From the NCBI GenBank assembly GCA_036365455.1, contig JAWQUS010000007.1, forward strand, positions 24,072,001 through 24,136,000: a stretch of DNA of 64,000 nt, written 5' to 3'. The DNA is from Macrosoma leucophasiata (lineage: Eukaryota; Arthropoda; Insecta; Lepidoptera; Hedylidae). The notes beneath the pieces are model-generated. The model saw only the letters and a list, made by a program, of their open reading frames with translations. It was not told the DNA's origin and made no database searches. A program made the position numbers and the translations under genes. Positions 55,101-58,100 of the stretch are shown here, piece by piece (the stretch's first letter is position 1; each line of letters begins with the position of its first letter).

Positions 55101-58100
55101 GAGTAACTTAGGTTACTCTTATACTAGCTGCGCTTACGACTTCGTCCGGGTAGATACTGAATAATCATAAATTCGCGGGCGGAAGTCAGCTAGCAGTACA
55201 GCTATTTCTTAGAAGAGGGGGGCGGCGCAGTAAGCAGGGCCTGATCGCGCTCGAAATAGATCACTCAAACTTTTAAGGATGACTGTTGACATGTATGGTA
55301 TTCACATGCTATTTTTATAAATGTGCCTCGTTAGAAACAATAAGGATTTAATCAATCAATGCTTGCATAAAAAACATATTTGACAACCCCTGCCCCTACG
55401 TTTTCGTCTGATAGCGTAAAAAACTAGGTACTTGCGCTGGCGGCGGAAGCATCGCCCGACATCAAAGGCGTTGCGGAACTGTATGGATCATAGAGCAACA
55501 CGGGCCACCGGCCGCGGCGGACTGGAGGGGAGTAGCTATAGCGTTTATTACCGATGCAAAATAGTCTGTCATTTTTTGCGGTGGGAAATGCGTGCGACAC
55601 ACGCACACTACAAGAATCGTCTGTTACTACGAAACTCACACAGACACAACAAAATACAGAAACAATTTCACGCAGACATTTGTACATCTAGGCGACAGGT
55701 ATAGGCCCGTTTTAATAATTAAATATTGGGCTTGTACTCTGACAGAGGGGAAAGCCTGCATATGGCTCCCCTCCGGTATGGATTGTTACACTGTGATCAC
55801 ATTCATTGTACTTAGAATTTAAATAGTTCGATTTGAAAATAGAAATATTCATTTTTGTATGTTTATCTTGTTTCAACTAAAATTATTTGATTATATCATC
55901 GTTGTTGATCGCAGGTCGTTCAACGCACTCAAATCATCCTTTCGCCAATAGAAGTTGCTATTGAAGATATTCAGAAAAAGGTAAAGATATTTTTTTATAC
56001 TGGACCTAGTGTTCGTATTTAACATGTTGGATCGGTTTTCTTTATAATGCCAGCTACAATATTTACTGTAAAATAGATTTATATGAACTAAATATAATTT
56101 CACCAGAGAAATAAACGAACAATATGATCTTTCCAGATCGGGGAACTAGCAGCGGCGACGAGCGCGGAGCCCGCCGACCCCAAGATGCTGCAGATGGTGG
56201 TGCAGGGCTGCATCGGCACCACCGTCAACCAGGGCCCGCTAGAGCTCGCTCAGGTAGCTCCTCTAGCAGGACACACTACCCTGCCCCTAGACGGGGCTGC
56301 ATCGGCACCACCGTCAACCAGGGCCCGCTAGAGCTCGCTCAGGTAGCTCCTCTAGCAGGACACTGTACCCTGCCCCTAGACGGGGCTGCATCGGCACCAC
56401 CGTCAACCAGGGCCCGCTAGAGCTCGCTCAGGTAGCTCCTCTAGCAGGACACACTACCCTGCCCCTAGACGGGGCTGCATCGGCACCACCGTCAACCAGG
56501 GCCCGCTAGAGCTCGCTCAGGTAGCTCCTCTAGCAGGACACTGTACCCTGCCCCTAGACGGGGCTGCATCGGCACCACCGTCAACCAGGGCCCGCTAGAG
56601 CTCGCTCAGGTAGCTCCTCTAGCAGGACACACTACCCTGCCCCTAGACGGGGCTGCATCGGCACCACCGTCAACCAGGGCCCGCTAGAGCTCGCTCAGGT
56701 AGCTCCTCTAGCAGGACACTGTACCCTGCCCCTAGACGGGGCTGCATCGGCACCACCGTCAACCAGGGCCCGCTAGAGCTCGCTCAGGTAGCTCCTCTAG
56801 CAGGACACACTACCCTGCCCCTAGACGGGGCTGCATCGGCACCACCGTCAACCAGGGCCCGCTAGAGCTCGCTCAGGTAGCTCCTCTAGCAGGACACTGT
56901 ACCCTGCCCCTAGACGGGGCTGCATCGGCACCACCGTCAACCAGGGCCCGCTAGAGCTCGCTCAGGTAGCTCCTCTAGCAGGACACACTACCCTGCCCCT
57001 AGACGGGGCTGCATCGGCACCACCGTCAACCAGGGCCCGCTAGAGCTCGCTCAGGTAGCTCCTCTAGCAGGACACTGTACCCTGCCCCTAGACGGGGCTG
57101 CATCGGCACCACCGTCAACCAGGGCCCGCTAGAGCTCGCTCAGGTAGCTCCTCTAGCAGGACACACTACCCTGCCCCTAGACGGGGCTGCATCGGCACCA
57201 CCGTCAACCAGGGCCCGCTAGAGCTCGCTCAGGTAGCTCCTCTAGCAGGACACTGTACCCTGCCCCTAGACGGGGCTGCATCGGCACCACCGTCAACCAG
57301 GGCCCGCTAGAGCTCGCTCAGGTAGCTCCTCTAGCAGGACACTGTACCCTGCCCCTAGACGGGGCTGCATCGGCACCACCGTCAACCAGGGCCCGCTAGA
57401 GCTCGCTCAGGTAGCTCCTCTAGCAGGACACTGTACCCTGCCCCTAGACGGGGCTGCATCGGCACCACCGTCAACCAGGGCCCGCTAGAGCTCGCTCAGG
57501 TAGCTCCTCTAGCAGGACACTGTACCCTGCCCGTAGACGGGGCTGCATCGGCACCACCGTCAACCAGGGCCCGCTAGAGCTCGCTCAGGTAGCTCCTCTA
57601 GCAGGACACTGTACCCTGCCCGTAGACGGGGCTGCATCGGCACCACCGTCAACCAGGGCCCGCTAGAGCTCGCTCAGGTAGCTCCTCTAGCAGGACACTG
57701 TACCCTGCCCGTAGACGGGGCTGCATCGGCACCACCGTCAACCAGGGCCCGCTAGAGCTCGCTCAGGTAGCTCCTCTAGCAGGACACTGTACCCTGCCCC
57801 TAGACGGGGCTGCATCGGCACCACCGTCAACCAGGGCCCGCTAGAGCTCGCTCAGGTAGCTCCTCTAGCAGGACACTGTACCCTGCCCGTAGACGGGGCT
57901 GCATCGGCACCACCGTCAACCAGGGCCCGCTAGAGCTCGCTCAGGTAGCTCCTCTAGCAGGACACTGTACCCTGCCCCTAGACGGGGCTGCATCGGCACC
58001 ACCGTCAACCAGGGCCCGCTAGAGCTCGCACAGGTAGCTCCTCCAGCAGGCTCTGTACCCTACCCGTAGACAACTCTCTAGCATTATCTTCCCTGTAAGC

